The notes: a model not told the origin generated them from the sequence alone. 64,000 bases of DNA from Siderastrea siderea (GCA_964030785.1 OZ034968.1:43958186-44022185); one strand, 5' to 3'. Positions 41,788-51,338 are shown, counted from the first letter of the stretch. Numbers and translations: made by a program.

Positions 41788-44457
41788 ATGGCGGATCAAA
41801 CTGACACTCCCGTTGAGAACGAGGAGGCTACTAACAACACCCTTGAGGCGAGTGTTGACGAAGAACAGCCTTCGCGAAAGTCGAAAGGCTCGTCCAAAAC
41901 AACGGACAAACGGAGGCGTACGACCTCTTCCTCTGCTGATTCTGCCTCTGGTAATGAGAGCAGTGATAGTGATTCTAACGGTGAGGGTGATTCTAGCAAC
42001 TCAAGTAGCTCTGAAGCAAACCCTAAGCGCAAAAAATCTGCAAGCTCGCCGAAGCACGTGGGCGATGCCGACTACAGGCGTTTTGACACGGGCGCACAGG
42101 CCCGTACAAAACTTGAGCTGACGAACGATATGCATAAATACCTGAATGAAAAATTCAAAATTTACGTAAAAGACAAGGCAATTCAAGAGTCAGTCCTCGA
42201 TTCAAATCCGGTACCTGATGCAGAATCTCTAAAGATCCCCAAAGTCGATGGGTATTTGAATGAGATCTTCGACACCCTCGGCAAGTCATACGGCCGCGAA
42301 AGCGACGGCACTTTGTCAAAAACGCAAGCTCGTATTAACAATGTAATGGGACCATTAGGGAAGCTCTGGCTAAACCTTGAAAAGGTACGAACTGACGACT
42401 CTACTGATGAGCTGGATTTGTTTGACTGCTTGAAATTGGTTGAGCAATCTGTCACGTTGCTCGGACAGGCTAATGTGAGTTTGACTTATGCTCGCCGCTT
42501 GAGCATATTAGGTCACCTTACCGGTGACATGAAGAAAGCAAAAAAGCTGCTCAGCAAGTACGAGTCATCCTTGTCCAGTTCCCACAAGAACCTGTTTGGT
42601 AAAAGGTTCTACAAGGCTCTTTCTAAGGCCACCAAGATTCGGAAGTCCACCAAGGACATTTCCCAGCACTTAGCAGGCTTTTCTAAGCCATCACGGCCTT
42701 CAGCTTACAAAGGCCCCCCTCTTCGCAGAGATAGCTATCGTGGACGAGGCCCAAGAGACTCCCATCAGCCCTTTCGAGGGATGCCCTCATCACATGGAAG
42801 GGGTGGGGGCAGAACTGTCTCTTTCAAGCCAAGACCGCCTTCCAGACCTTTTAACAAAGGCAAGTCAGTTAGATTCAGGTTCAAAAGGAGATCACCTGAT
42901 GCCCAAAGTCCCATTGCAGGTTCAACCTTGCCAGGGGGAATTAACTCGGTTTGTTCATCCTCTTCTACTGTCCATGGGGCTGAACATCACCCTTGTAAGC
43001 CAAAACCTCCCTCTGGCGGGGCGGCTGCAACATTTTCTGAACAATTGGAAATTACTGACACAGGATCAGTTCATTTTGAAATGATCAAGGGGGTACTGAT
43101 TCCCTTTGTAGAACCCCCTAGGCAGGCACAGGCCCCCTCTCAGACCTTTCACAACCAGCTGGAAAGGCATGCGATAGAACAGGAAATTGCAGAAATGTTG
43201 CAGAAAGGGGCGATTCAGGTAGTCTCCTCCCTGAAAGGGGAATTTATAAGTACAGTTTTCTTAGTCAAAAAGAAAGATGGGGGGAACAGACCTGTAATCA
43301 ACTTAAAACAGTTGAACAGTTTTGTTGTTTATCAACATTTCAAAATGGAGGGGCTGCACTTGCTAAAGCATTTAGTCCAGAAGGAAGACTGGATGATAAA
43401 AATAGATCTGAAGGATGCTTACTTTACTGTGCCAATAGATCCAGAGCACCAGCCGCTCCTTCGTTTTATTTATGGGGGCACGAGGTACCAGTTTACATGC
43501 CTTCCATTTGGCTTGGGACCAGCCCCCCTTCTATGCACCAAGCTTTTAAAGCCTGTTGTAGCTCTTCTTCGAAGACTGGGTCTGAGAATGATTATTTATT
43601 TAGACGATATCATTATATTCAATCAGACTCTGGAAGGTATTTTGAGGGACAGGGACTCCACTCTGTGGCTGCTTCAGAATTTAGGCTTTATTATAAACTG
43701 GAAGAAATCAGTTTTACACCCAGCCCAGTGCATGGAGTACTTAGGTTTTCTGATCAATTCATTGGAGATGAAACTATATTTGCCACAGGAGAAAATGACC
43801 CAACTTATTCAGATTTGCAGAGATTTAATTCAGGAGAAAAAAGCCTCAGTGAGAACTCTCTCTCAGATTATTGGGAAACTGACCTCATCTATACAGGCAG
43901 TTTTTCCGGCACCCCTCCATTACCGGCATTTGCAAAGGCTCCAAGTAAGGGGTTTGTTGATGGGCAAGGGGTACGAGACAGTTGTCCCTCTGAGCGAGGA
44001 TTGTCGGGACGACCTTCAGTGGTGGATCGACCAAATGTCCAACTGGAATGGTCGCTCGATAATCACACCAGCCCCAGACTTGACAATAACGACGGATGCG
44101 TCGCTGAAGGGCTGGGGGGCAGTGTGCCAGGGGAGACACGCAAGGGGACTTTGGACACAGGAGGAATCCAGTTCTCTTCACATAAATGCTTTGGAGCTGA
44201 AAGCAGCTCTTTTTTGCTGTGAGGGCCTTCACTCCCAATCGAAGGCAGCTTCATGTCCACCTGAGAATGGACAACAGGACAGCAGTTGCTTACTTGTTGA
44301 GGATGGGGGGGACACGGTCCCCTGCATTACTAAGTATAGCCCAGGAACTGTGAGAATATGCCCTAAACAAGCAGATAACCCTGACAGCAGAGTATCTGCC
44401 AGGGGAATTAAACCACGAAGCGGATTGGGAATCCAGACATTTCAGGGATTCCAGTAA
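41788..44457 (+). CDS. DIRS gag plus reverse transcriptase-RNase H
   Basis: 889 codons from ATG 41,788. The N-terminus is Ser/Glu/Lys-rich and disordered, then a helical gag-like region (to about residue 300) and an Arg/Gly/Pro-rich basic stretch. Reverse transcriptase spans about residues 440-680: LVKKKDGGNRPVINLKQLN, MIKIDLKDAYFTVPI, FTCLPFGLGPAP and the catalytic IIYLDDIIIF (43,591-43,620). RNase H begins at LTITTDASLKGWGA (about 44,080). Near 44,207 a run of six T throws the frame off (ALFCCEG); the RNase H and the next domain continue openly in the +1 frame. That could be a one-base decay, programmed slippage or a sequencing error. Confidence 0.88.
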   Translation: MADQTDTPVENEEATNNTLEASVDEEQPSRKSKGSSKTTDKRRRTTSSSADSASGNESSDSDSNGEGDSSNSSSSEANPKRKKSASSPKHVGDADYRRFDTGAQARTKLELTNDMHKYLNEKFKIYVKDKAIQESVLDSNPVPDAESLKIPKVDGYLNEIFDTLGKSYGRESDGTLSKTQARINNVMGPLGKLWLNLEKVRTDDSTDELDLFDCLKLVEQSVTLLGQANVSLTYARRLSILGHLTGDMKKAKKLLSKYESSLSSSHKNLFGKRFYKALSKATKIRKSTKDISQHLAGFSKPSRPSAYKGPPLRRDSYRGRGPRDSHQPFRGMPSSHGRGGGRTVSFKPRPPSRPFNKGKSVRFRFKRRSPDAQSPIAGSTLPGGINSVCSSSSTVHGAEHHPCKPKPPSGGAAATFSEQLEITDTGSVHFEMIKGVLIPFVEPPRQAQAPSQTFHNQLERHAIEQEIAEMLQKGAIQVVSSLKGEFISTVFLVKKKDGGNRPVINLKQLNSFVVYQHFKMEGLHLLKHLVQKEDWMIKIDLKDAYFTVPIDPEHQPLLRFIYGGTRYQFTCLPFGLGPAPLLCTKLLKPVVALLRRLGLRMIIYLDDIIIFNQTLEGILRDRDSTLWLLQNLGFIINWKKSVLHPAQCMEYLGFLINSLEMKLYLPQEKMTQLIQICRDLIQEKKASVRTLSQIIGKLTSSIQAVFPAPLHYRHLQRLQVRGLLMGKGYETVVPLSEDCRDDLQWWIDQMSNWNGRSIITPAPDLTITTDASLKGWGAVCQGRHARGLWTQEESSSLHINALELKAALFCCEGLHSQSKAASCPPENGQQDSSCLLVEDGGDTVPCITKYSPGTVRICPKQADNPDSRVSARGIKPRSGLGIQTFQGFQ

Positions 44458-45043
44458 CTGGAAACTCAATCCGACAGTTTTCCAGGCTTTAGATCACCTG
44501 TGGGGTCCCCTGACAATAGATCTATTTGCAGATCGTATGAATACTCAGCTTCAAAGCTATATAAGCTGGTTCCCAGACCCATTTGCTCATGGGACGGATG
44601 CATTTCAGATTCCTTGGACAAACCTGAGGGGTTACAGTTTTCCACCTTTCTCAATGATATGTCGTTGTCTGGCAAAGATCCGAAAGGATCAGGCGACAAT
44701 TGTCCTGATAACACCAACTTGGCATACACAAGCTTGGTACCCAGTCCTTCTAGAGATGTCCTGCAGACAGCCAATTCTGCTGCCCCCTCTGAGCAATCTG
44801 TTGCTTTCCCCCAACCTGCAGCCACACCCTCTAGTTCTGCAGGGCCACCTGTCATTAGCGGCCTGGATGGTTACAGGCAAAACTTGCTTGCAGACGGAAT
44901 TTCAGAGCAAACTTCCGAACTTCTCCGCTCCCACTCTTGGCGAACAGGCACGGCAGGAGCTTACAACAGCGTCTGGAAACAGTGGAGTAGCTGGTGTCGT
45001 CCGAGGAAAATTGATCCATTTTGCTCCTCTGTGGCCTCTGTAG
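44208..45043 (+). CDS. DIRS RNase H end and methyltransferase-like domain
   Basis: In the frame entered after the T6 run, RNase H continues with LRMDNRTAVAYLLRMGG and YLPGELNHEADWESR. Then comes LWGPLTIDLFADRMNTQLQS followed by SWFPDPFAHGTDAF and ATIVLITPTWHTQAWYP, the pattern of the DAM-like methyltransferase domain that follows RNase H in DIRS elements. The role of that domain is unknown. It overlaps the tyrosine recombinase gene in another frame from 44,500, as usual in DIRS. Confidence 0.75.
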
Positions 45044-45855
45044 CAGACTATCTTACAGAGCTGTTAAAACAGGGCAAAAGCTACCGCACGATAAATAGCC
45101 ACAGATCAGCCATTTCAGCTTTCCACCCTCCCATAGGGGGTGTTAGGGTGGGGCAGCACGAGCTGATTTGTAAGGTGGTTGGTGCCTGTTTTAATGCCAA
45201 TCCACCGCAACCCAGATATGTGGTGACTTGGGATGTCGATAAGGTTCTTGACTACATTCACATGCTAGGGGATAACTCCACCCTCTCAAACAAGTGCTTG
45301 ACTCTTAAGCTGAGCATGCTGCTAGCTCTTTCATCAGCTGGTAGATGCTCAGACCTAAGGGCTCTTGATGTAAGATATATGTCCATTAAGGATAGTTCTA
45401 TTGTTTTTGAACTTGCACAATTAACCAAATCGAGAACGAAAGGTCAGATCCCCATTAAACAGACCTTTGAGAAGTTCGAGGGTGATCCTATGCTATGTGT
45501 ATTTTCAACCATTACCTGCTATTTAGAACGCTCTAAGGGTTGGCGTGCAGACTCTAATAAGCATCAGTTACTGTTAAGTTATGTAAAGCCTCACAAGGAG
45601 GTAGTACCATGCACAATTGCAGGGTGGTTAGTGCAGCTTATGAACCTAGCTGGGATTGATACCTCTGAGTTCCGTGCTCATTCGGTGCGAGGTGCATCCA
45701 CATCCAAGGCCAAGGCGAAAGGGCTCTCTTGTAAAGAGATAATGGAGATCGCAAAGTGGAGAAAGGAGTCCACTTTTAGGCGGCATTATTTACGGGAGGT
45801 TGCTTGCAATAAACAAGCTCAAGACTCCTTTCAAGCTGTCGTATTGCAAGGTTAG
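44500..45855 (+). CDS. DIRS tyrosine recombinase
   Basis: Open for 451 codons; the recombinase proper starts at about residue 125 (GLDGYRQNLLADGISEQT). The core-binding domain includes TAGAYNSVWKQWSSWC. The catalytic Arg is in LSSAGRCSDLRALD, the H-x-x-R in FRAHSVRGASTSKA and the nucleophilic Tyr in FRRHYLREVA near the end. All are in place, so the enzyme looks active. It replaces the DDE integrase of LTR elements and joins the circular DNA intermediate to the target without a classical duplication. The true start is uncertain because the first 120 codons overlap the methyltransferase-like frame. Confidence 0.9.
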   Translation: MGSPDNRSICRSYEYSASKLYKLVPRPICSWDGCISDSLDKPEGLQFSTFLNDMSLSGKDPKGSGDNCPDNTNLAYTSLVPSPSRDVLQTANSAAPSEQSVAFPQPAATPSSSAGPPVISGLDGYRQNLLADGISEQTSELLRSHSWRTGTAGAYNSVWKQWSSWCRPRKIDPFCSSVASVADYLTELLKQGKSYRTINSHRSAISAFHPPIGGVRVGQHELICKVVGACFNANPPQPRYVVTWDVDKVLDYIHMLGDNSTLSNKCLTLKLSMLLALSSAGRCSDLRALDVRYMSIKDSSIVFELAQLTKSRTKGQIPIKQTFEKFEGDPMLCVFSTITCYLERSKGWRADSNKHQLLLSYVKPHKEVVPCTIAGWLVQLMNLAGIDTSEFRAHSVRGASTSKAKAKGLSCKEIMEIAKWRKESTFRRHYLREVACNKQAQDSFQAVVLQG

Positions 45856-45871
45856 CTTAGTAACTTTGAAC

Positions 45872-45988
45872 ATACGCTATTATATCTTATTGAGGTTTGT
45901 GAAGTGAAATTGGAAATTTCATCAGTGCGCGAAGCGCACGCATTGAAATTAAAATTTCACGAGCAAACCGAAATAAGATATAATAGCG
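45872..45988. repeat. DIRS internal complementary region
   Basis: The first half is complementary to the left end of the element (including the 16 bp outside the left terminal repeat), the second half to the right end (TTTCGGTTTGCTCGTGAAAT and outward). They meet at AATT (45,908-45,911). It serves as the template that restores both ends during DIRS replication. It lies just after the recombinase stop. Confidence 0.92.
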
Positions 45989-46286
45989 TCCCACCCGGCC
46001 CACCCATACTTATTTAAGTATCTGGGCACATCTAACATCTTATTTCGGTTTGCTCCACATTTCAGGGTCCAAGGCCACCTAGACGTTTAGAGGTGTACTA
46101 ACTGCAGTTTTATTGCTGTTCGAGGATTGTTATTCAAGGATTGTTCTGTGGACTATCGTCTTTGTCGAAGTTTCGCGATTCTTCAAGTTTACTTTTGCTA
46201 CAAGACTTTGAAATGATTTATTATTTGCTAATAAACGTTTATATTGTTTATGATTCACTCGTCTTCTCTTGCTTACTAGCTCTCTT

Positions 46287-46398
46287 CCATTTTTGAGAAT
46301 GAGGATTTTTACATGGTATCGAGGCCTTAGCCTCGTTTTGACTTTGAAAGGCTTGATTTTGGCGCGAAAGCCGGGAGAATACGCTATTATATCTTATT
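46287..46398 (-). repeat. DIRS right inverted terminal repeat
   Basis: Inverted partner of 41,577-41,688. It is followed outward by 60 bp (CGGTTTGCTCGTGAAAT... to GAAATTTCC) present only here and in the internal complementary region. Confidence 0.9.
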
Positions 46399-47854
46399 TC
46401 GGTTTGCTCGTGAAATTTTAATTTCAATGCGTGCGCTTCGCGCACTGATGAAATTTCCAATTATTCCAGTGTAACCATGCTCCGAGATTGTGTCAGTGTA
46501 GTTCTTGCAATCTTCTCGTACATCATTCAGAAGCTTTTGCTCTTTTGTTGTCAGATCTGCTTCTTGAATGTTGACCATATCAACACTGTTCAACATTGAT
46601 TCATATGCACACTGCTCAAGAAAGCAGGGTGGAGGCCCTCCTTGGGCCAAAGAAACTGCCACAATCTCACCACAGGTGCGATAGTTTCCATTTTGAACAT
46701 GGTATGTAGAGTCTGTGGGACTTCCATCTGGGAACATCTCCCTTCCCATGTCGGAAATAACTTGGGCTAGGAATTCTTGTGACATGGCGCCTGTGTCAAT
46801 CCCGGCCTCGCCACTGTAATGTACTCTTAGAACACTGGTGGGCAGAGTTTTTTGGGCCTGCCTTTGCCATAATGCAAGTGTCCTTGTGAAGGGTGCAACA
46901 CGGCGTGTAACAAGGAAAAAATCTTGTGTTTGGTCTACTCTGTCTGCCAGTAATTCAACAATCTGGCTTGGTTTGGTGAAAACATTGGTAGAGTGGTCAG
47001 GGATATCGTCAAAACACTCACTATTGTTTTCCCAATCTTGAAGTACTTTTGCTAACTTGGCATCTTCTAATACCTGCTCATGTGATGGTTGAAAGCTTGG
47101 ACTTGGGTCATCTAATTGTTCTCCACTTGGAGAATCACAGCGTAAGGGTGTAGTGTCTTTTTTGTCATGAGAGATATCTGATGATGGAAATGGTAAGGAA
47201 CTGTCAGATACAGTACTCGGCTTGGAATCACTCAGTTCGGATTCTGTGCTATCAGTGCCTTCTGACATCTCAAAGTCAGCAGTTGTGCATAGGTACATGG
47301 TTACTCTCTTATAGTCTCTACCAAGTTCAGTCTTATATTTTTCAAGTTCGAATTCTTCTTCTTGACCTGGTAAGCAAAGGGCATGGCTACCATCTTCATA
47401 TAACAAGACATAGTCTTCCTCGCCATCAAACTTTCTGTCAAATGCAACCCACTTTTCAATTCCTTGGCTCAATATTCTGGTATAATGTGCTGATTTTGGG
47501 ACTTGAATAGGCAGCCTTTTGCCCCAAACTGGCTTTAGATCATTTCCAGCAATTTTCATGAGGCCTATACTTATGGTTACATTTTCATCAGAACTGCGTT
47601 TAGCTTTCTTTCTTGGACGAAATTGTGAGCCTGATTGCTGTTGTTTCTTTTTAACGGACAGGTAATCCTCGAATGACTTTGCACTCATTGCAGTGCTTGA
47701 CTTTGGTTGATTTGGAACCGGCCTCCCAAAGGAAAGTTTAGGACCCTGACTAGAGCCTGCTTCATGAGCAACCAAACCACACTGAACTGGTGAGCCACAT
47801 TTCCAACAGAATTTTGCACTGCTTCTTTGTTTTGCAGAACAAGACGTACAAAAC

Positions 47855-49186
47855 CTAATGAACAGAAAACAAGTTTCCCTTCAATATAGCTTTGATTAAA
47901 TTTTACTTGACATACAGAAACTATGCCGCCAAAAGCAACTTTCACTCAAGACTAAAACTTCAACTTGTAATATTTTCAAAATGGAATTACTAAAATAGAA
48001 ATGGGAAGTGAAAGAGAACAAAGCATTTGTAAATAAAATAATGGGACCCAAAAGAATAATAATTTAAGAAAGTGCAATGCAAAATAAAAATAATTTATTA
48101 TAAAAATGTAGGCAGAAAGGTACTAGTTCCTGTCTAAAATTAGGAATCTGTAAATCCACATGCACAGTGAGAATGAAACTCAACCACCGTTTTGATCATG
48201 TGCGTTCCTTCTCCTGAACCACTGATTTGAATTTTGTGTGCTTCTTTGGGAAAATTAAAATGAGTACTGTGGAACCCGATATAACGAAATGCCAAGGGAC
48301 TGGTAAAATATGTTCGTTATAACGGGGGTTCTTTTCCATACATTTTACTATTACTGGGCTAAAAAATCTCGTTACATCGGGGTCTTCGTTATATAGGGGT
48401 GTGTGGTGTCAAGGTTCCACTGTTCCTTTGGGATAAATATATTCATCATCTTATTTTTATTTACTTTATGTTTACTTCTGACCTGCTAATGCTAGGGTCA
48501 TAGTCGGTGTTCTTTCTTTGCAAAAAGGCCCAAATGATCAAAAAATGATAGCAAGAACAAGCAAAGTCCAACAAAGAGCATAACTAGCACATATCATAAC
48601 CATTACCCTGGAACAAGAGCCATTTTAAGAAGCAACAATGAATATCCTTTGAGTTCGAAAATAAGCTAAGGCTTATTTATACAATCTACAATAATAAGCT
48701 TACATGTAGGCAATTACCACTACATAGTCCGATTTAACAACAACACGAGCAGCTTTGTACCGATGCACCGTTATGAAAACAATAAGCTTAAGAACTTTAA
48801 GCTTTATATAATATTATAAGCTTAATAAATCAAACTCAATGATACAATTGGAAAGAAATCTATGCTATTGATTGACTCAGTGTTTCCCAACAAAGCTGAC
48901 AAATCGCAACGCTAGCCCTAGCGCTCGAAACGTCAGCTTTAGAATCTCTTTACGGTGGCCAACTGAATTCACATGCATTATCAACTCAGTCGATAATACC
49001 GGCCAATTTTTGCCCAGATGAGTATTAAACCAGTGTTTCAGCACAACGAACGCTTCACGACAAATCTCAATATAACCTGGGAGTAAAACAGTCGCCATGG
49101 AAAAGATATAAACGGGAAAGGCTTGGCAACTGTTTAAGCGAATAAAAGCAATAAGCTTCTGGTTAATTTTCAAATGAAATACTTAC
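47855..49186 (-). other. Intron of the HECT gene
   Basis: Inferred from donor GTAAGT at 49,186-49,181 and acceptor TTAG ending at 47,855, which join two open frames in phase. AT-rich. It contains a small pogo-like MITE. An open frame at 48,877-49,173 inside it has no domain. Confidence 0.6.
48267..48422. mobile_element. pogo-like MITE, about 156 bp
   Basis: The left end CTGTGGAACCCGATATAACG and the right end TCGTTATATAGGGG..GGTTCCACTG are inverted, with TA before the left end. The words ATAACGAA and TTCGTTATAACGGGG repeat inside. CAGTGGAACC plus ATAACGAA-type termini and a TA target are typical of pogo/Tigger (Tc1-mariner) elements. No coding sequence. Confidence 0.7.
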
Positions 49187-49290
49187 ACAAACTCTTCCTC
49201 GCCGTCCGCCATTTTGCTGGACTCGAAGTACGAAGCTCCCGGATCTAAAATGGCGGGGAAAGTACAGACAGAACGAGACTGGAACCGACG

Positions 49291-49716
49291 TTTGCCGTGA
49301 AAAAGAAAGTTCTGCCGTGGAAAAGAAAGTTTCGCCGTGGAAAAGAAAGTTATGCCGTGGAAAAGTAAGTTTTGCCGTGGAAAAGAAAGTTTTGCCGTGA
49401 GAAATAAAGTTTTGCCGTGGAAAAGTAAGTTTTGCCGTGGAAAAGAAAGTTTTGCCGTGAGAAATAAAGTTTTGCCGTGGAAAAGTAAGTTTTGCCGTGG
49501 AAAAGAAAGTTTTGCCGTGAGAAATAAAGTTTTGCCGTGGAAAAGTAAGTTTTGCCGTGGAAAAGAAAGTTTTGCCGTGGAAAAGAATGTTTTGCCGTGA
49601 GAAATAAAGTTTTGCCGTGGAAAAGTAAGTTTTGCCGTGAGAAATAAAGTTTTGCCGTGGAAAAGAAAGTTTTGCCGTGGAAAAGTAAGTTTTGCCGTGG
49701 CAGATATGGGCCACCG
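49291..49716 (-). repeat. Right terminal repeat with 21 x 20-bp array
   Basis: TTTTGCCGTGG or TTTTGCCGTGA recurs every 20 bp without exception from 49,291 to 49,700 (21 copies; the first few read TTC, TAT or TCT before GCCGTGG). Spacers alternate between AAAAGTAAG, AAAAGAAAG and GAAATAAAG types, and a 60-bp higher-order unit repeats at least three times. It lies directly upstream of HECT exon 1 (79 bp), so it could serve as promoter or enhancer as well as transposase-binding array. Confidence 0.92.
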
Positions 49717-49718
49717 TA

Positions 49719-50261
49719 TTACGAACACCAGTTTCAACAAAACTTTCTAGGCGTAAAATAGTAAGTAAAAGACACATTTTAACAGTATTTACTAGCCATT
49801 TCATCAAAGCGTTGATTATTTTTTCGGTGCATTTACTATTACTAGGCAAAAACTAAGGTTGAAAATGTTTTAAATTTGCGATTTACTTCAAAACAAACAT
49901 ACAGAATTTTTTTGTTCTTGTATATTTTGTTTGCCATACACCACAGTTTAAGATGCTGGTATTTGCTTTTCAAAGCGAAATCTGGATCGTGCAAAATTTC
50001 AATTTTACTGTTTTCGAGGATTTTTGTTTATCGTTGTCATGGAAATATCGATTTTTACAAAATGTAAACCACGCTAAAGTTCAATTCAAAACCAACAAGT
50101 ACTGCAATTTTCACGTTGTTCTGACAAGGAGAAGACTGTCTAAGAGCCGATTCAAAAAGTTAGGTATGGTCCCCCAAAAACTGTATCGAAACACCTTAAA
50201 ATGGCCAAAAAATGCGTATAAGCATAAAGAGTTAATAAATGATGATGACCCTCGCTGTTAA
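49719..50261. other. No gene seen
   Basis: AT-rich DNA flanking the transposon. Two overlapping open frames (49,876-50,261) show no domain. Confidence 0.5.
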
Positions 50262-50511
50262 ATATATCAACTTAAGCAGCTAATAAAAGAACAACCTGAA
50301 AAAATTCAGTCAGGCTTAAACGATACCGAAGCAGCGCTCTAACCAGTTGAGCTAACAAGCCAACTGGGAGCTGGTCATTTGTGAATTCGTAGTGATCCCG
50401 TAGGTAGTGAAAAGAGCACTACACCGGTATCACAGAGGTCATGGGTTCAAATCTCGTTCAAGGCTGAATTTTGCCAGGCTGTTCTTTTATCAACTGCTTA
50501 AGTTGATATTT
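50262..50511. mobile_element. tRNA-derived foldback element
   Basis: The arms ATATCAACTTAAGCAG..ATAAAAGAACA and TGTTCTTTTAT..CTGCTTAAGTTGATAT are inverted over about 58 bp. Inward of each arm lies a tRNA-like half. On the minus strand TTAGCTCAACTGG (50,357-50,345) is a good pol III A box in a GTTAGAGCGCTGC context. On the plus strand GGGTTCAAATCTC (50,443-50,455) is a good B box after AGAGCACTACACCGGTATCA. The halves face each other, so this is two head-to-head degenerate tRNA/SINE pieces, not a tRNA gene. Confidence 0.7.
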
Positions 50512-51338
50512 TTAACTGGGAACGTCATCATCATTGCTTATTTTATCCGCACTTCACATACATGATTTTTTAATACATTTACTCTTATTAACAAAAATTT
50601 AATCTAGCCTCTTGCTATGAAGTCAGAAGAGCTACACATTTGTTGTTCGATTCACCGTTACTTATTCTGTTCGCTTTTGGCTAAACTTGTAAAATATCTT
50701 TTACCTTTTCATTTACTACAGTTTGCCATGGCAGCAACTTTATGTAATTTTAGAAGACGTGTCACTCACTTGTTTTGGCCTATTTTTCTTGAATCCAAGA
50801 ACATTTTTTGAAATGCAGGTGGTACTTATTTCAAATATAAAAGCTAAGCCATTCCTTTGTGCTCAAAGGTTCAGCTTTCACTCTTCCTAGTTGTTATACT
50901 TGACAATGCCATGTTGTTCAGTGACTGGAACCTTCACCCGGAAATTGAATCCGTCTGCGTTCGCTTTCACTCTGAGGCTGGATCATGTCCTACCAAAAAA
51001 AAAACAAAAAACAAACAGCCATTTCCATAAACAATACACAGGAATATTACCACTGAGAGCAAACAAACAAACAAAAAACAAATAGAAAGATGAAGATAGA
51101 GAAACTTAAACAAGAACCAGCATGCAAAATATAGCAAACATGTGCGCTGTTTGTCCGGAAGTCGCTTAATTAGGCCATTTCTGAGTTGTATTGCAGCTCT
51201 TTTTCAAAGCGAAGCCTGGTGCACAACCTTTTAATTTCATATGAGAATGAGTTTTATGAAAACTCGTTTGCATATGAAAGGCTGTGCACAAAGACTTGCG
51301 TTGTAAGGCTTGTGGGATGTGGCTAAAAGAGACAAAGT
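50512..51338. other. No gene seen
   Basis: AT-rich, with an A-rich tract and AAAC repeats at 50,996-51,085. No supported feature. Confidence 0.5.

Larger units (their letters stand above)
41557..46462 (+). mobile_element. DIRS-type tyrosine recombinase retrotransposon
   Basis: A full-length 4.9-kb element with the signature DIRS architecture: terminal inverted repeats, plus an internal complementary region (45,872-45,988) that is the head-to-tail joint of the sequences outside those repeats. It encodes gag, reverse transcriptase, RNase H, a methyltransferase-like domain and a tyrosine recombinase, all rightward. AATT sits at both edges (41,557-41,560 and 46,459-46,462) and once in the middle of the internal region, as expected if a circular intermediate recombined with an AATT target. 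One coding frame carries a one-base slip, otherwise the element looks young. It is inserted in the HECT exon of the surrounding transposon. Confidence 0.92.
40894..49212 (-). pseudogene. HECT ubiquitin ligase passenger gene, split by a DIRS insertion
   Basis: Modelled as two exons. Exon 1 (49,212-49,187) encodes MADGEEEFV up to a GTAAGT donor. Exon 2 starts at 47,854 after a TTAG acceptor in matching phase and opens with a zinc ribbon (FCTSC...KFCWKCG). A long Ser/Asp-rich middle follows, then the HECT domain: LRVHYSGEAGIDTGAMSQEF through ISEHGYTG (to about 46,463). The DIRS element interrupts here, and the rest (41,556-40,894) carries the C-lobe with the presumed thioester Cys in VVGACGKEITFP (about 41,001-40,999) and ends QAFAKP. 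With the insertion and one AATT discounted, the frame runs on exactly, about 694 residues. HECT ligases pass ubiquitin from E2 to substrates. As it stands the gene is disrupted. Confidence 0.85.
38332..49716. mobile_element. DNA transposon carrying a DD34E transposase and a HECT ligase
   Basis: An 11.4-kb element (about 6.5 kb without the nested retrotransposon). The termini are perfectly inverted, starting CGGTGGCCCATATCTGCC and identical for about 96 bp. TA lies at both outer edges, so the target duplication is TA or nothing longer. Inside each end is an array of a 20-bp repeat, 7 copies left and 21 right. The transposase gene (38,525-39,697) reads inward from the left and the HECT gene (49,212-40,894) inward from the right, so they converge. 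Near-identical ends and an intact transposase suggest recent activity. The superfamily could not be fixed; the integrase-like core resembles Ginger/IS3EU-type transposases. Confidence 0.88.

Noticed and set aside
49291..49700. Regular array resembling CRISPR
   Set aside because: The period is a constant 20 bp with no unique spacers, it is part of a transposon end, and the DNA is animal.
49163..49849. Long minus-strand open frames of about 185-228 codons through the 20-bp array, and the matching frames at 38,290-38,541 and 49,337-49,600
   Set aside because: A 20-bp repeat without stop words stays open in several frames on both strands. The peptides are mere translations of the repeat; only the short MADGEEEFV stretch after it is accepted as an exon.
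50340..50460. A tRNA gene
   Set aside because: The A box and B box are on opposite strands and no cloverleaf can form on either strand.
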